Positions 48,813-60,410 of a stretch of DNA of 64,000 bases are shown here, one piece after another. This stretch comes from Burhinus oedicnemus. Taxonomy: Eukaryota; Chordata; Aves; Charadriiformes; Burhinidae. The stretch covers positions 2,233,895 to 2,297,894 of the forward strand of contig VFFE01007486.1 in NCBI GenBank assembly GCA_008921705.1, in the 5' to 3' direction. Numbering within the stretch: the first letter of the stretch is position 1; each line of letters begins with the position of its first letter. The position numbers and the translations under genes were made by a program. The notes under the pieces are model-generated. The model saw nothing but the letters and a program-made list of their open reading frames with translations. It was not told where the DNA came from and did no database searches.

Positions 48813-51800
48813 TTTTGATTCAAGAGTTGTTTAACATTTTCAGAGCAGATGTCCAGGTGATGGTCTGAAAGAGAGGTCTAAAATATAGCCTCTTTGAATG
48901 AGAAATTGGCAACTTCTCCTTTCCTAGTAGATATGGCAATGGCTGTGGATTTATGGAGGAGGAATTTCAGTCCAAAAGTTTCAAAACAGTCACAGGCTGC
49001 CAAGATGATGTGTGTGCGTGTTTGTGTGTTTTTTCACAAGTTTCTTCTCTGTGTTGCACTGCAGAAAATGCGTTGTTACAGGATGGAACTGAAAGCTTCT
49101 GGTTACGTGTTTTATTTTAAGAGAGTTTTGTTGTATTGGCTTGGAATGCACTGATAAGATACATGTTAGAAATTTGCAACATTTTAGGTGGTTTGGAATA
49201 AGCAGCCAGCTAAATAAAACAGAAAAGATCCAGTTCTTTGAGGGACTTACATGGTTTCTTTTGCTAATGAGATTTGTGTACTCAGACAAGTCCACTGATG
49301 TGTTTGGAGCCTCAGGGTTTTTCTTTGGCCAAGCTCTTTGAAGCAGCACAAACTGAAATCAATCTCAATACAGCAGGGAAAGTTGACAAGAATGCTATTA
49401 AGTAGGGTATTTATTCAGTGAACATCTTTGAGGCGTATCAAAACTACCATAGGAGCCTTTGGTTACTTGCTCATGGTCATCTTTAGGCAAACCTTGTTTA
49501 GGAGAAAATATTCTGTGGTTTTTTTCCCTTGGTTTGCATTGGTTGATCAGCGTATCTCCCGTGCTCGCTGTCTTCATTAGCACCCGTGCTGTGAAGTGAT
49601 TACTGTAGGTGAGGAGATTAAAATCTTGCCTGTTAGGTTTCAAGTGCATCCTCACACTTCAGAAATCTTTTTAATTAAAGCCTCTGAAAACTGTATTTAC
49701 TCTTTAAATTCAACACTCAGCAGCTGTAGTGAGAAGTAGGCCCCTTCACAGGAAAACGGCTGAACCACCTGAAAGAGGACAGAGCTTTGAAAAGATTACA
49801 TATGCTCTAAGAGGATAAGGGCTAATTTGCTACTGATGGAGCTTTCTAAAGCAGTACAGGCCACTTAGCTGTATTAGTTTTAACAGCCTTGACGTGACTA
49901 AATTTCCTGTACTGCCGTGGCAATAATCAAACAATGCTTGCGACTTCCAATGTCTGTGTTGTGGTGCAGTCAGTGGAGAAGACGTTGGGCTCAGACATAA
50001 AATGTGCTGTGGGTCAGCTCTTGTATCAAGATGATTAGTTCCTGAAAAACACAACAAATGACTTAAAAATGCACTGGAAGGTTGTGTTAGACCCTGGCTG
50101 AACTTGCCGCATTTAAGCTACCAGCACGTGAATGGTACCACCTACACCCTTTACATGAATAGATAAAATAGCTGTTATCTGCAGCGCACAAGGGACCTTT
50201 TCTCTCTGTTTTAAGCTGAGATAAATTGCGTTAATATAGAAGACAGTTTTTAGAAATCTGATGTGCTTGTATTGAGGCTGCAAATTAGCTGTTAATTGGC
50301 GCTATATTTACATCCTTGATATAGAGAAGTCCTGGAGAATATCTAAAAGAAGGCAATAACCTCCATGCTCTACTTCAGTATTACCTTCTCTTAAGAGCGG
50401 GGGTCCCGTTAGAGAGTGCTTGTGCATTGACAACGAGGAGAGGAAGGCAGGTGACTGTAGTGAAAACAGTGTCACACATCGGTACTCTTCCACCTCCTCC
50501 ACTTCTCTGTGTGTGGTGCAAAGACTTCTAGAGGCACAATAACATGATGCCTGGAGTTTCAGGAAACGGTGCCCTCTGTGAGCTGTTTTTCAGTGGATTG
50601 TGGAGAAATGTGTCTGTTGCCTCTGTGCAAATGGCATGAGTGAAATAACCTGATGGGTAAATCAGTTCCAGTGTGGCATATGTTGGACTGTTGCCTGGTA
50701 GTTTTAGGATAGCATGCAAACTATGTGTAAAATTGGAGTAAAGAGGCAGCTGGTGCAGTTTTTCATGGCTGAGGGAAATCTTCATTGTTGACAAGCATGT
50801 ATTGCATCTGTCATGCTATTTTTTGATTCTGAAGAGTAAAAAGATGCTGCAATGTGTCTCTAGCTACTCTACTGTTTTATTTATAATATACCAAAGAACT
50901 TTGTGGCATTTTAGTGTATTAAACACACAAATTAGCCTATTTACAAAAATTAATTTCCACTCTTTTCTTGCTCTAGTGGTCCGTGCTTTGCTCTCTTCAT
51001 AATCCATACCAAATTCACTTATAAATCTGTATTTTTTGTTAATTGGTATAGTTTTAGGGGGGAAAAAAAAAAAAGAGATGTTTCTGCTCACTTCCTTAAA
51101 ATACGTTACTCACAAATTAAAACAAAGTGGTTCTCTGAATTATCATCTGACCTCATACAGGGAAAGGAAGAATTTCCTTATATAAAATGTACACCATCAG
51201 AATTGGCTGTCAGTGACAAAAGTGAAACTACACTATATCTTTTCTGTATGACATTCAGTGCAGCTTCATTTTGGCAGTTGCTACCTCACAACCACACAGT
51301 TTCATACACTTGCTGACACACCATTAAAAATCTATCATTGTTAGTAATCTGTCATCGTAGAAATCAATGGATGAGCTTTACTGATCCTGTGTTTATCCTG
51401 CAGAGCAAAAGCATGTAACAAAGCAATAAGGAAATAAAAAAAGCTGCATTGTGCTGCATAATTATTAATTCCAAAGCACATTGCTGGAACAAAAATTGCA
51501 AGTTAGAAATGAAGCTAGTAGAGTGTACAGTCTGAATTCTGAAATGTTCTTGTTTTAAAATGTCAGGGTTGCATCATAGAGGAAATTCTTTTTATCTGTT
51601 TGAATAAGGTGTTTGTTCTTAGTGCTTTCATTTAAACCAAAGATATTCTAAATTCTAGCTGTGGTCTCTGATTTGTTGGGATGAAGGTTCTTCTGAACGC
51701 ACCATTTAAAAACTATAGTTCAGGATGTTATTCTGCAAATTTCTTTTGTTCTGTGGAAGAATAATCTTTACCTTTGCATAAATTACTGGCTTCATCATAA

Positions 51801-52959
51801 TTTATTGCACCTTCTGATATATAGCCACTGAAAACATGTTTTCTGCCCTAAATCTTCCCAGTATGAAGGAAAAATAAGAGACAACTTCAATATACAAGTT
51901 TATATGTGTAAGCCACTAAAGATATAAGAGGAGGAAATGGAATAATACAGTAGAATTATAGCAGTTATGCAGCTATCAAAAATATATAGAAAGGACCTGC
52001 TTTATACAGCAGGTAACACCAAGAATACAGATCATCTCCTTGAAGAAAAGTCCCAGGGCTTTTCCAGAGAAAAGAAGTTGACAAGTGGCTGTCTTTTTCT
52101 TACTGTACTTAATCTGTGGTGGTGGTTAATTACTATATGCTAAAAATCGGAAACCTGTGAGTATCTGATTTGACAGCATTTACTCTGGCCTTTTCACTTG
52201 CTCCGCTATAAGAAATAGTGTCTATTCCAATACCAAAGCCAAAACCCAGGGACAAGAATAGAACCGCAAGTCATAGATAATATAATAAAGCCCATTGTTT
52301 TTGTGAAGGGATGAAGTGCACCTCTTGTGAAGCTCTGACACTGCAGAAATCTGCTGGGGTTAGTATCCTTTGTGGCAGAGCAGTGGGATCTAAAGTATTT
52401 GGAAACCTAATGCACCTTCTGCTGGCCTTTAGACAAGACCTATCATACGATGGGAAGTAGTAACTGAGCGGATCTTTTCCTTCTGTCCTTTTGCATTTTT
52501 AGTATCAATGTAAACTCCAGGACAAGAAATGTCTTTCATTTTACTTTCCAAAGCCTTCTATATTGAGGGCCAGATATTACTCAGCTTCTGCAAGAATCTC
52601 ACTCATAGTTCCTCACTGTAAGTATTATCCAGAAACCTGTTAGCCTAGTGTAGGGCATGCCATGGTCAGGCACCAAACTGTAACAAATTAGGCAATTCCT
52701 GCCCAAGCCTCTGGAAACAGACAAGCTGAGATTTTCCAATATCAGAAAAATGTGCAGGGACCTTGCTACAGAGGGGTGGTGCAGATATCTCAAATCTATG
52801 GGGAAAATAAAAGAGTTTGTAGGTTCATTGAGTGCGATACTTTCTACATCTACTGCTGTCCTCAGAGCTTCCTGGTCGAGGGTCGGCACAGCCAGCTCAC
52901 GTTTCCATAGCAGTGGTGCAGTTATGTCCTATATTGACTATGCCCAACTTTGAGATGTG
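48813..52959. other. AT-rich single-copy sequence, no gene seen
   Basis: No exon or repeat family recognised. A short TG-rich stretch lies near 49008-49030, and a 10-bp palindrome CTCTTAAGAG is at 50388-50397. The 119-codon minus-strand frame 48990-49349 has no recognisable domain. Confidence 0.5.
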
Positions 52960-53130
52960 CTGTACGGGTTGCTCAGATATTTTGGATTGCCCCATCCCTG
53001 GAAGTGTTCAAGGCCAGGTTGGATGAGGCTTTGAGCAACCAGGTCTAGTGGGAGGTGTTCTTGCCCATGGCAGCGGGGTGGAACTAGATGACCTTTAAGG
53101 TCCCTTCCAACCTAAACCGTTCTATGATAC
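52960..53130 (+). mobile_element. CR1 LINE 3' end, plus strand
   Basis: The last 170 or so bases of a 5'-truncated CR1 in plus orientation. It carries GCCCCATCCCTGGAAGTGTT, GCCAGGTTGGATGAGGCTTT, GGTCCCTTCCAACCTAAACC and a short ending TTCTATGATAC. Its internal words resemble the 44.6 kb copy closely enough to suggest the same broad subfamily. No coding capacity remains. Confidence 0.92.
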
Positions 53131-54459
53131 TAAACAACTAGAGAACATGCAACATGAAAATAAAAATTGTCAAGGATAGTGAGAAGAGTAAAGAAGGAAA
53201 GGAGAAGTGAGAATATTAATGAAAGTTGAAAAGGGCAATTTAAAACAATTGGAGACATAAAAATGTCTAGACAAGTGAGAAAAACAGTAAGGAAGTAAAA
53301 GAAAAGTAAAAGCAGCATGCCCCAAAGGTGAGAATTTCAAAGGGAAGAGGTGTAATTAACTAGAGTTAATAAAAGTTGGACTATTAGCTGTTTTCTGAGT
53401 CTCTTAACATCTCCCTCATCTTTGTCATGCTGGTTATTTCATCATAGGAGAAAGAGCTGCTTAGAAATTCTCTGCTTGAAGTTGTGTTGGTTTTGACACA
53501 TGTTAATTTGTCAAAGACAAGTATTTCATTGAAAGGGATAAAATGTGACAAAATATTGTTTGGAATTGGAGGTAGGAAAGAGAGTGGAAAGCCCATAGCT
53601 GAAAGGTGAGAGTACAGCCCTCTGACATGTCAGGACCCATCCTGCAGACTGGGAATTTAAAATTGTCTACCGCAAAGTGAGTATGTCTCTTAACTGCTGG
53701 GCTGCTGGTTTTCCTGGGTTTTTTCGCTTGGTTTTGTTTTGTGCTATTTTGCCTTTTGCTCAAAACATTTGGGAAAGGTCAGATTCGAACTGAGCTCCTA
53801 AATCTGTGGTGTTTGGGTGGGTTTTTTTTTGTTTTGGTTTTTTTTTTTGTATGTTTGGGTTTTCTTGTGCACACATGAGTGAGAACTCCCATTGTTTCAT
53901 CAGTTGTATGTAGAGCACCATCAGTTATGTTTTTTGGTATGTATTCTTTGCCACCATTTAACTCTGGAAATGCTTTATTTATGTGCTCTGTTTGAAAACC
54001 ATGGGATACTTCACACTCTGGGGTTGGTGGTTAGCTAGCACCTTAGCATTGCAAGCAGTGTTTGGAAAACATTCTCTGTTTTTTCTCTCCTTTAAAGATA
54101 ACCTTTTGCTTTCACGCTACACTGTATTTATACATAATTCATTATATTAGTCCTGCTCTAGTTTTTGTCTCACCTTCGATATTGAACTCTGTTTCTCATT
54201 ATCACTCCCTTTTTCCAGTCCAAAGTGTCTTTTTTTTTTTTTTTATGACTCCTTTCTTTTTCTCCAGACAACACCCTTTCTCTAGGCCTTTATTTTGAAC
54301 GTAACAAACACTTTAATTCTCCACCTTCCATGGGTGTCTGCAGGACAGGAGACTGGGGAAATGAACGCGCTTCTTATCCCTTTTGTGCCTTTGCCAACCC
54401 TTGTCTTTGGTCACCAACTTTTTGTCTCAGCCTTTAGTTTGTTGTCTGAAAGGGCAATT
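53131..54459. other. AT-rich single-copy sequence with G/T tract
   Basis: Purine-rich at 53135-53330 on the plus strand. No gene recognised. The G/T tract at 53805-53863 is annotated separately, and a T run lies at about 54230-54244. Confidence 0.5.
53805..53863. repeat. G/T low-complexity tract
   Basis: Fifty-nine nucleotides of G and T with one A (53851): GTGG words, T9-12 runs and GGTTT words. A second, more interrupted G/T-rich stretch lies about 70-100 bases to its left. Confidence 0.9.
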
Positions 54460-54540
54460 TATGTGTATATACATATATATATGTCTATATAGGTGTACAC
54501 ACACACGTACACACACAAATATGTATACATATGTATTTAT
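54460..54540. repeat. Compound TA/CA microsatellite
   Basis: Alternating purine-pyrimidine sequence over about 80 bases. A TA/CA block contains the 14-bp palindrome ACATATATATATGT (54471-54484), an AC run is interrupted by G, and a TATACATATGTA block follows. Such sequence can form cruciform or Z-type DNA. Confidence 0.85.
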
Positions 54541-57500
54541 GAATTTAAATATCTCTCTTGGTAATTCTCAGTTAATACTGTGCTCAGTTAGTCGTCTGCA
54601 GTTTCTCTGGAGAGTGAAGTGAAGGCTTTAAACGTGTTTTGCTTTCACTGGGGTTACTAGAAGGGACACATACTAATTTGGCTGGCCTTCAACACATTAC
54701 CAAAACCCTTCTAATTACTGTCATCATGTCACCACCTCTGGGGTGTTACCTTCTGGCGGAGTGGGTGTGCCATGGTTAGCTTTTGTCTTAATGCTATTAA
54801 TAGGGAAAGTACAGAAAGAGATGAGCACGTACGAACTCGAGTGTGGTACACACACCTGGGAGCACGTGAAGCTTCCCAGTGTCAGACCCATTGTTCCCCA
54901 AGCAGAACCATTTGTTTATAATTGGAATAATAAGCACATTTTGGCAGTCCTCCATGTGAGGAGCATGTGTAAGAAACAAGTGTCAAGCCAAATACAAGTG
55001 TTACTTTAAGCCTCAAATTAGACTTGAATATGGAGTTATAAAAGGGTGTTTTGAAACAACCTTTTGTCCCCATGAAGTCTTTTAGTCTCAGTCGCTCAAA
55101 GAGCTGATGGTCAGGGTTTTGCGGACTTTGACTTTATTGCATTATTTTTCTTTATATTTCAAGAACATCTTTCATTCAACAGCTAGAATCACAAGGTACT
55201 ACTTTGACACTGTGTTGATGAAAATTTGCTTTTTGTGGGGTGAAAACCATAACTTTGTTCCCTTGAGTAATCAATGAAATGCTGGCTGTTTAGCTTGTTC
55301 TAGCTCGACACAGAGCTGCTTCATTTTCAAAGCTTCTGGTGGCTGTCAGCGGGAGGCTGTCAGGTAGAGAAGCCCTACAAACCTTTGTCCTTTTGAACTA
55401 CGTTGCAGGAATCTTGCATCAAATCGTAGTGCTCTTGCGTTGCGTTGTTGAGTAACTAGGTGACAATGTTGCATGGTGAAGTGGAGCTACATGAGCAGAG
55501 TAATATCCAGCTACCGGGGAAATGACCAGCAAGTGGATGTCCAGTTTTAAGGAGGTGGATTCTTCCTCTTATGGTGCAGGAGGACCCTGGGTTTACTCTG
55601 CTCTAATTGCTTGTGTAGTTCTAATTTCTTTTATTACTTAGCTTCTTGAATTCTTCCAACTCGTGTTTCTCCTGGCTGTAGTACCCCACAGAATGAAACA
55701 GTTTCTTAAGGACCGCTCCTGCTTGAATTCAAGCAGGGGCATCCAGGAAGAGAAAGCTGAGAAAGACAAAAAGCTGATATGTACAAAAGAAAAAGGCATG
55801 TGTGCCGGAGTTCCTGAAGCTTTTAAAATCTTACAGTGCATAAACAGAGCCAGTTGCAATATAGTTTATAGAGACTCTCACTGAAACTTATAATTAGAGG
55901 TTACACAAGGGCAGGTAGCATTTCAGAAACAGGTAAGACATCTGACCCAACATGCCTGCTTACTGAAATGGAACGGCCTTAGGCTCTCCTGAGATCATCG
56001 CAGAGCAACTCCCCAGATTTCGATTAAAGGACTTGACTTCACCTCTGTGCACGTTTGTCCTTTAAGAAAATGAAATATTGTGTCAGTCTTCAAACTTCTG
56101 ATTTTCTGCAAGTGCCAAAGCTGTCTTCATTATTTAAAATGTTTTAAAAACAGGCAAAATCACTTCCCAGACTTGGGGGGGGAATTCCATTCTGCATGTG
56201 GCCTTTGCTAGTTGGTGTGCTTATTAGCATTCTTGTTCTCACACCATGTTCTCTCAGTGACAGCACTCACCCCCACCTCAGCTGATAAAATTTAGCTGCA
56301 TGCTTTTCCTTTATGCTTTTCAGCAGCTGCTGTAGAGGCTTTACAATTGGAGGCATTTGAAATTGCCTGTCAGCATTTCGCATTGCTGGGTTTTAAATCA
56401 GTCTAATACTAGAACACTTGCACTTTGCCACCCCTTTGATGGCTCTGAGATCTTGGAGTGCTATGTGCAAACACAAAGTTAGCATCACGATCCCATAATA
56501 TTGAGGGGTAAACCAAGTGACACATCTGTCCAAGCTGATACAGCATGTCACCTGCAGAATTCCTGATCTAACTTAAACTGATTGAAAAGATAAAAATGTC
56601 CTTCTCGTTCACTTTTAATCTTTTCAGTCTTTTAATCTCTTTCTGGATAACTGGTGAACCCATCAGACCAGTTTCCTTGGCTGCTGTCACCACTTTATTT
56701 CATGAGTGAAACACTGAGCTCCTTCAGCACAGGGAGGAGAGGGAGAAGAAGGTGGCTTCATCTGAGGAGGACAGTTTGGGAGCAGGCTGCTCCCCCTCCT
56801 CCCCAGGGGACAGAGAGCAGCAGAGTGTGCCCTTGGCACCCTCTGGAGAGGCACGGGTGACAGAGGGTGCTAAACCCTGGGTAGAGCAGAGCTTAATCCC
56901 TGTCTTTAATCCATCTCATTGATTGCACACATTTAAACCTCAGTCATCAAACTTGATAGTGCAAGGTGAGGGACCTGAAATTCCACATAAGTCTCTCAGA
57001 GACTACTGGAAGTGGGAATGCCAGGGTGGAGGATCTGCTTCTCCTTTGCATTTTTGAACAATACCTGAATCAACTCATAGATTTTGCAAGTGCATCAGAA
57101 ATAGATGCTCTGGGTGAGATTTTTACATGCCAGCTGCCCCGATCTAACACAGATCTGTCATTCTTCTTGCTACTTAGTCTTCTACCAGGTGAGTGACTTA
57201 AACCATCTCGAAGATGCTGAAAACAGTGAGGCTGCATCACCGGCGGCAGGGGCGGGAGGAGAGTGAGATCACCCTGTTTGGCTGGCAGCAAGCCATTCCA
57301 TCTGTGAAATGCCCCTCCCGTTCCTGAGCTGTGGAAAGGAGCAATAAGCAGTGTTCAAAGATGTGTGCATTTATTTTGGTCATGTAGCTTGTCTTAAGGA
57401 AATCCAGTGCACATTGAAAGTCTCCCCCACCCATGAGCTCTAGCCACGTCTTACCACCTGCGTAGCATCCCTGAAGTTGTATTAGTTCAACTGTTTATGA

Positions 57501-60349
57501 GGACGTGAAGCGAATGGACCAAGGATTCAACCAGGCTGGAAAATAATCCAATAAGAAAATGTTATGCTTAACCTTGGTCAGCTCTGGGGGTTTACTGTAG
57601 TTACCTTCATTATTCCTGCACAATAATATTTTAATTTTCTGGTCGTCTTCTGCCTTTCCTTCCCGTTAAAAACTGTAAGGAACGAGTTATTTTTCCTTTG
57701 TTTAAATCGATGTGAATTTTGTTATGTTTGTGACCCAGGAAATAACAGATTTAGTCATTCAGCTCCCCATTCCAGAGGTGTTCATCCAGGGCTGCAGGGT
57801 TACTGCTGTGGGGACAGACTAAGGCTATGCCTGCCCTTCAGTAACTGTGTAGGAGAAATTTTCTGTGCAGTATTTCTATGTACCTCTTTAGGTTCAGTCC
57901 TTTCCTGGGAAGGCTCATTTTTTCCCCACCATCTGATGGTCCCAATCTGAAAGGAGTGTCTTGCATCATTTGGGTGATAGGCCCAGAAATGTGTGTGTGA
58001 TGTGGATAATCTAAATGCTTTTTAATATGAATAATAACGCTATAGGAAAAAATGTAGGGGTAACAACAAGGACTGCGAATGTAGAGGTGCTTAAATGAAA
58101 AATAATGCAGGATATATATCTGCACAGGAGGTAATATGCTTCTTACCGTATTTTTGGGACTTACTCCAGTTTGAATGAGGCCACTTTTATTTTTTTAAGC
58201 ACTATTTGATGGATATGTTTCAAAAAGACAACTGAATTTCAGAGTAATTCTACCTTTTGTGTCAAAACATGGTGATGTTTGACACATTGCTGTGACCTTG
58301 TACTAAAATTTTCTTTGATTTCACATCCATGTTTTTCATATTGTCATGTTTCCCACTAACACAGATTCTACAGCCTGTGAAAGGCGGGATTGTCCTAGTT
58401 GATGTGTTCACAGAAGCGACAGTCTTTCTAGATGGGCTTCTTATTTTTCCCCCAGCATAAAAATGCAATCCTATTCTTTTATGCTTGTTATATTAATCTA
58501 GAAGATGATCCTGTCTTCTTAAATTTACACTAACTCAAAAATGGCAAAGTTTTGTAGCAGGTTTGCTAAATGTGCTGATTTAACTCTCAGAGTAAAGTTG
58601 CTTTTAGATGGCAAGGCTGTTCCACATAGCATACTGTTAATATGTGGAATACACTGCCATGAGCAGTACTAGAGCTAAATATTTTTAAACATCATAACCA
58701 AATAGTTTTTGACTCTTTTTAATGAGCCAAACCTCAGATCTTTATTCTATGAAAATATGTGTTTATACTCCTGTTGATGTAGGGATACCCATAGGCCATA
58801 GTTATCCTTGCACTCTGCTTATTCTCTACCGGGATTTTTTGCTCAGGCAGATTCAGGAATTTTGTACATCAGCTGGAATGCCTAGATACATGACTGGGCT
58901 ACAACCAGGCAGAAATCCAAATACACCCACTGAATGTGCACAGTTAGGTTTCATGATATTCTTCTAATGAATGTGTACTTCTGCTTGGTGTCATGTCTGC
59001 TCTGTGTGCATAAGTTTATATGGGCCTGAGAGAGCTCAGGCTTGCAATGCTATACAGAGCACGTATCCATGTTTAATTCTGTGAAATCCCAGAAAAAAAC
59101 TGTGACAATTCTATAAAGACCAGAGCTGTTTACCTTAAATGGAGGGAAATGGAAATTTGGCTTGTAAGATAAAGATATGTTGAACAGTGAATGTAGTCTT
59201 CCAAAAGCTGAAGTGTTATCTGAAATGCTGAGGTCTTGTTTTTTTGCTATTACTCTTATTTGAAGCAGATCTCTTTTGTTCCAGGATGCTGTATATTGCA
59301 GTGACTGATCCAACTCAGTTACTTTGAAATGAGTATGTAATTATCCACACCCCTACTAAGAGTGGGATGAGCCTTTGACAGACGCCTTTTTTTTTTTTTT
59401 TTTAAAGCCATGTAACAATACCTAATTATTTCTCAAGTAATCTACTTGTAGTCTAAATTTAGGAATTGTTTCTCAAGCCAGCTGTTCTCAGTAAAATTGA
59501 GAAATAGAGTTGATTTAGTGGTTTGGTGACCAAGACTAAAGATTTCCTAAACGTTAAATTTTGCAGTGTTTGAAAACCAAATTTAATCCCTTGCTCAGAA
59601 ATAAGAGTGGTAAAACATCTGTACAGCGGAATGGCAAAAGAAATAAATCTAAGGTTGAAAGTAGGAAGGACAATCAGAGTTAATTTCTGGAAATTTGTCT
59701 CTCCAAGAAGTGCTTACGTTGGGTAGAAACAGCATTTTTTAATTACTATTATGAAAACTATGAGCGGTCACTGAAGGTGATTATCCTTTAAAGAAACTGC
59801 AGTCTTTGCCATTTAAATGATGCAGGGCAATTCTGAAATGAGTTTTTATGCCAACATGGCTTTCTGTGGTTTACTTTTCCTGGCAAGAACAGAATATGAA
59901 CTTATGTGGCATATAGGACATACATAATCGAGTTAAAGTGCATTTGCACAAGCAGGCCTCTTCTAAGATTTAGTATGTTAAATGGATACGTAAGCAGTGG
60001 TTGCTTCTATTCTCTGGAGACGCTGTAGCATGTGCAACTATAACACAAAATTCTAAAGCAAGAGTTTTCCAAGTTGGTTTGCTAGTGTACTGCCACCACA
60101 GAAGTAGTAATCGGCTATTGAGACAGATTTCCGCAAGGGAGGAGCACCAGCTGCTCTGGAAGCATTGTGTATACCAGTTTCAACTCCTTGTGCCAGTTTT
60201 GTGACTAAGAGAAGGGCATGAAACCATGCTCAGGTTCTCAAACCACAAGCGTGCTGCTTGTAGCAGAAACTGGAATAGCCCGAGACTCCTGCAGAGGTAC
60301 TCTTGAGTAAAAAGCTTGGAAATAGCCATACTTCAGCTAAGAGGTGTGA
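54541..60349. other. Single-copy sequence, no gene seen
   Basis: No exon or known repeat firmly recognised. The palindrome at 55715-55740 is annotated separately. GC-richer patches lie at about 56720-56890 and 57210-57330, a G8 run near 56177, and a T run near 59387-59403. A stretch around 58630-58700 weakly recalls an ancient CR1/L3-like 3' end but cannot be called. Confidence 0.5.
55715..55740. repeat. 26-nt near-perfect palindrome
   Basis: The central 20 bases (55718-55737), starting CCTGCTTGAA and centred on GAATTC, equal their own reverse complement. One mismatched pair (T 55717 and G 55738) is followed by two more matching pairs. A perfect 20-bp palindrome is expected about 0.06 times in 64 kb under equal base use (64000/4^10), and this one is half G+C, so AT bias does not explain it. 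Confidence 0.92.
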
Positions 60350-60410
60350 GGGTTGTTGTGGTGGGTTTTTGGTGTTTTTTTGTTTGTTTGTTTGTTTTGT
60401 TATTTTTTTT
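60350..60410. repeat. G/T tract with (TTTG)n
   Basis: Fifty-two nucleotides of pure G and T (60350-60401), then one A and a T8 run. It includes a (TTTG) run of about four units. Confidence 0.9.

Noticed and set aside
58620..58720. Ancient CR1/L3-like 3' end
   Set aside because: Only a TGTGGAATACACTGCCA-type word and an AT-rich continuation match. A consensus alignment would be needed, and the similarity is too weak to call.
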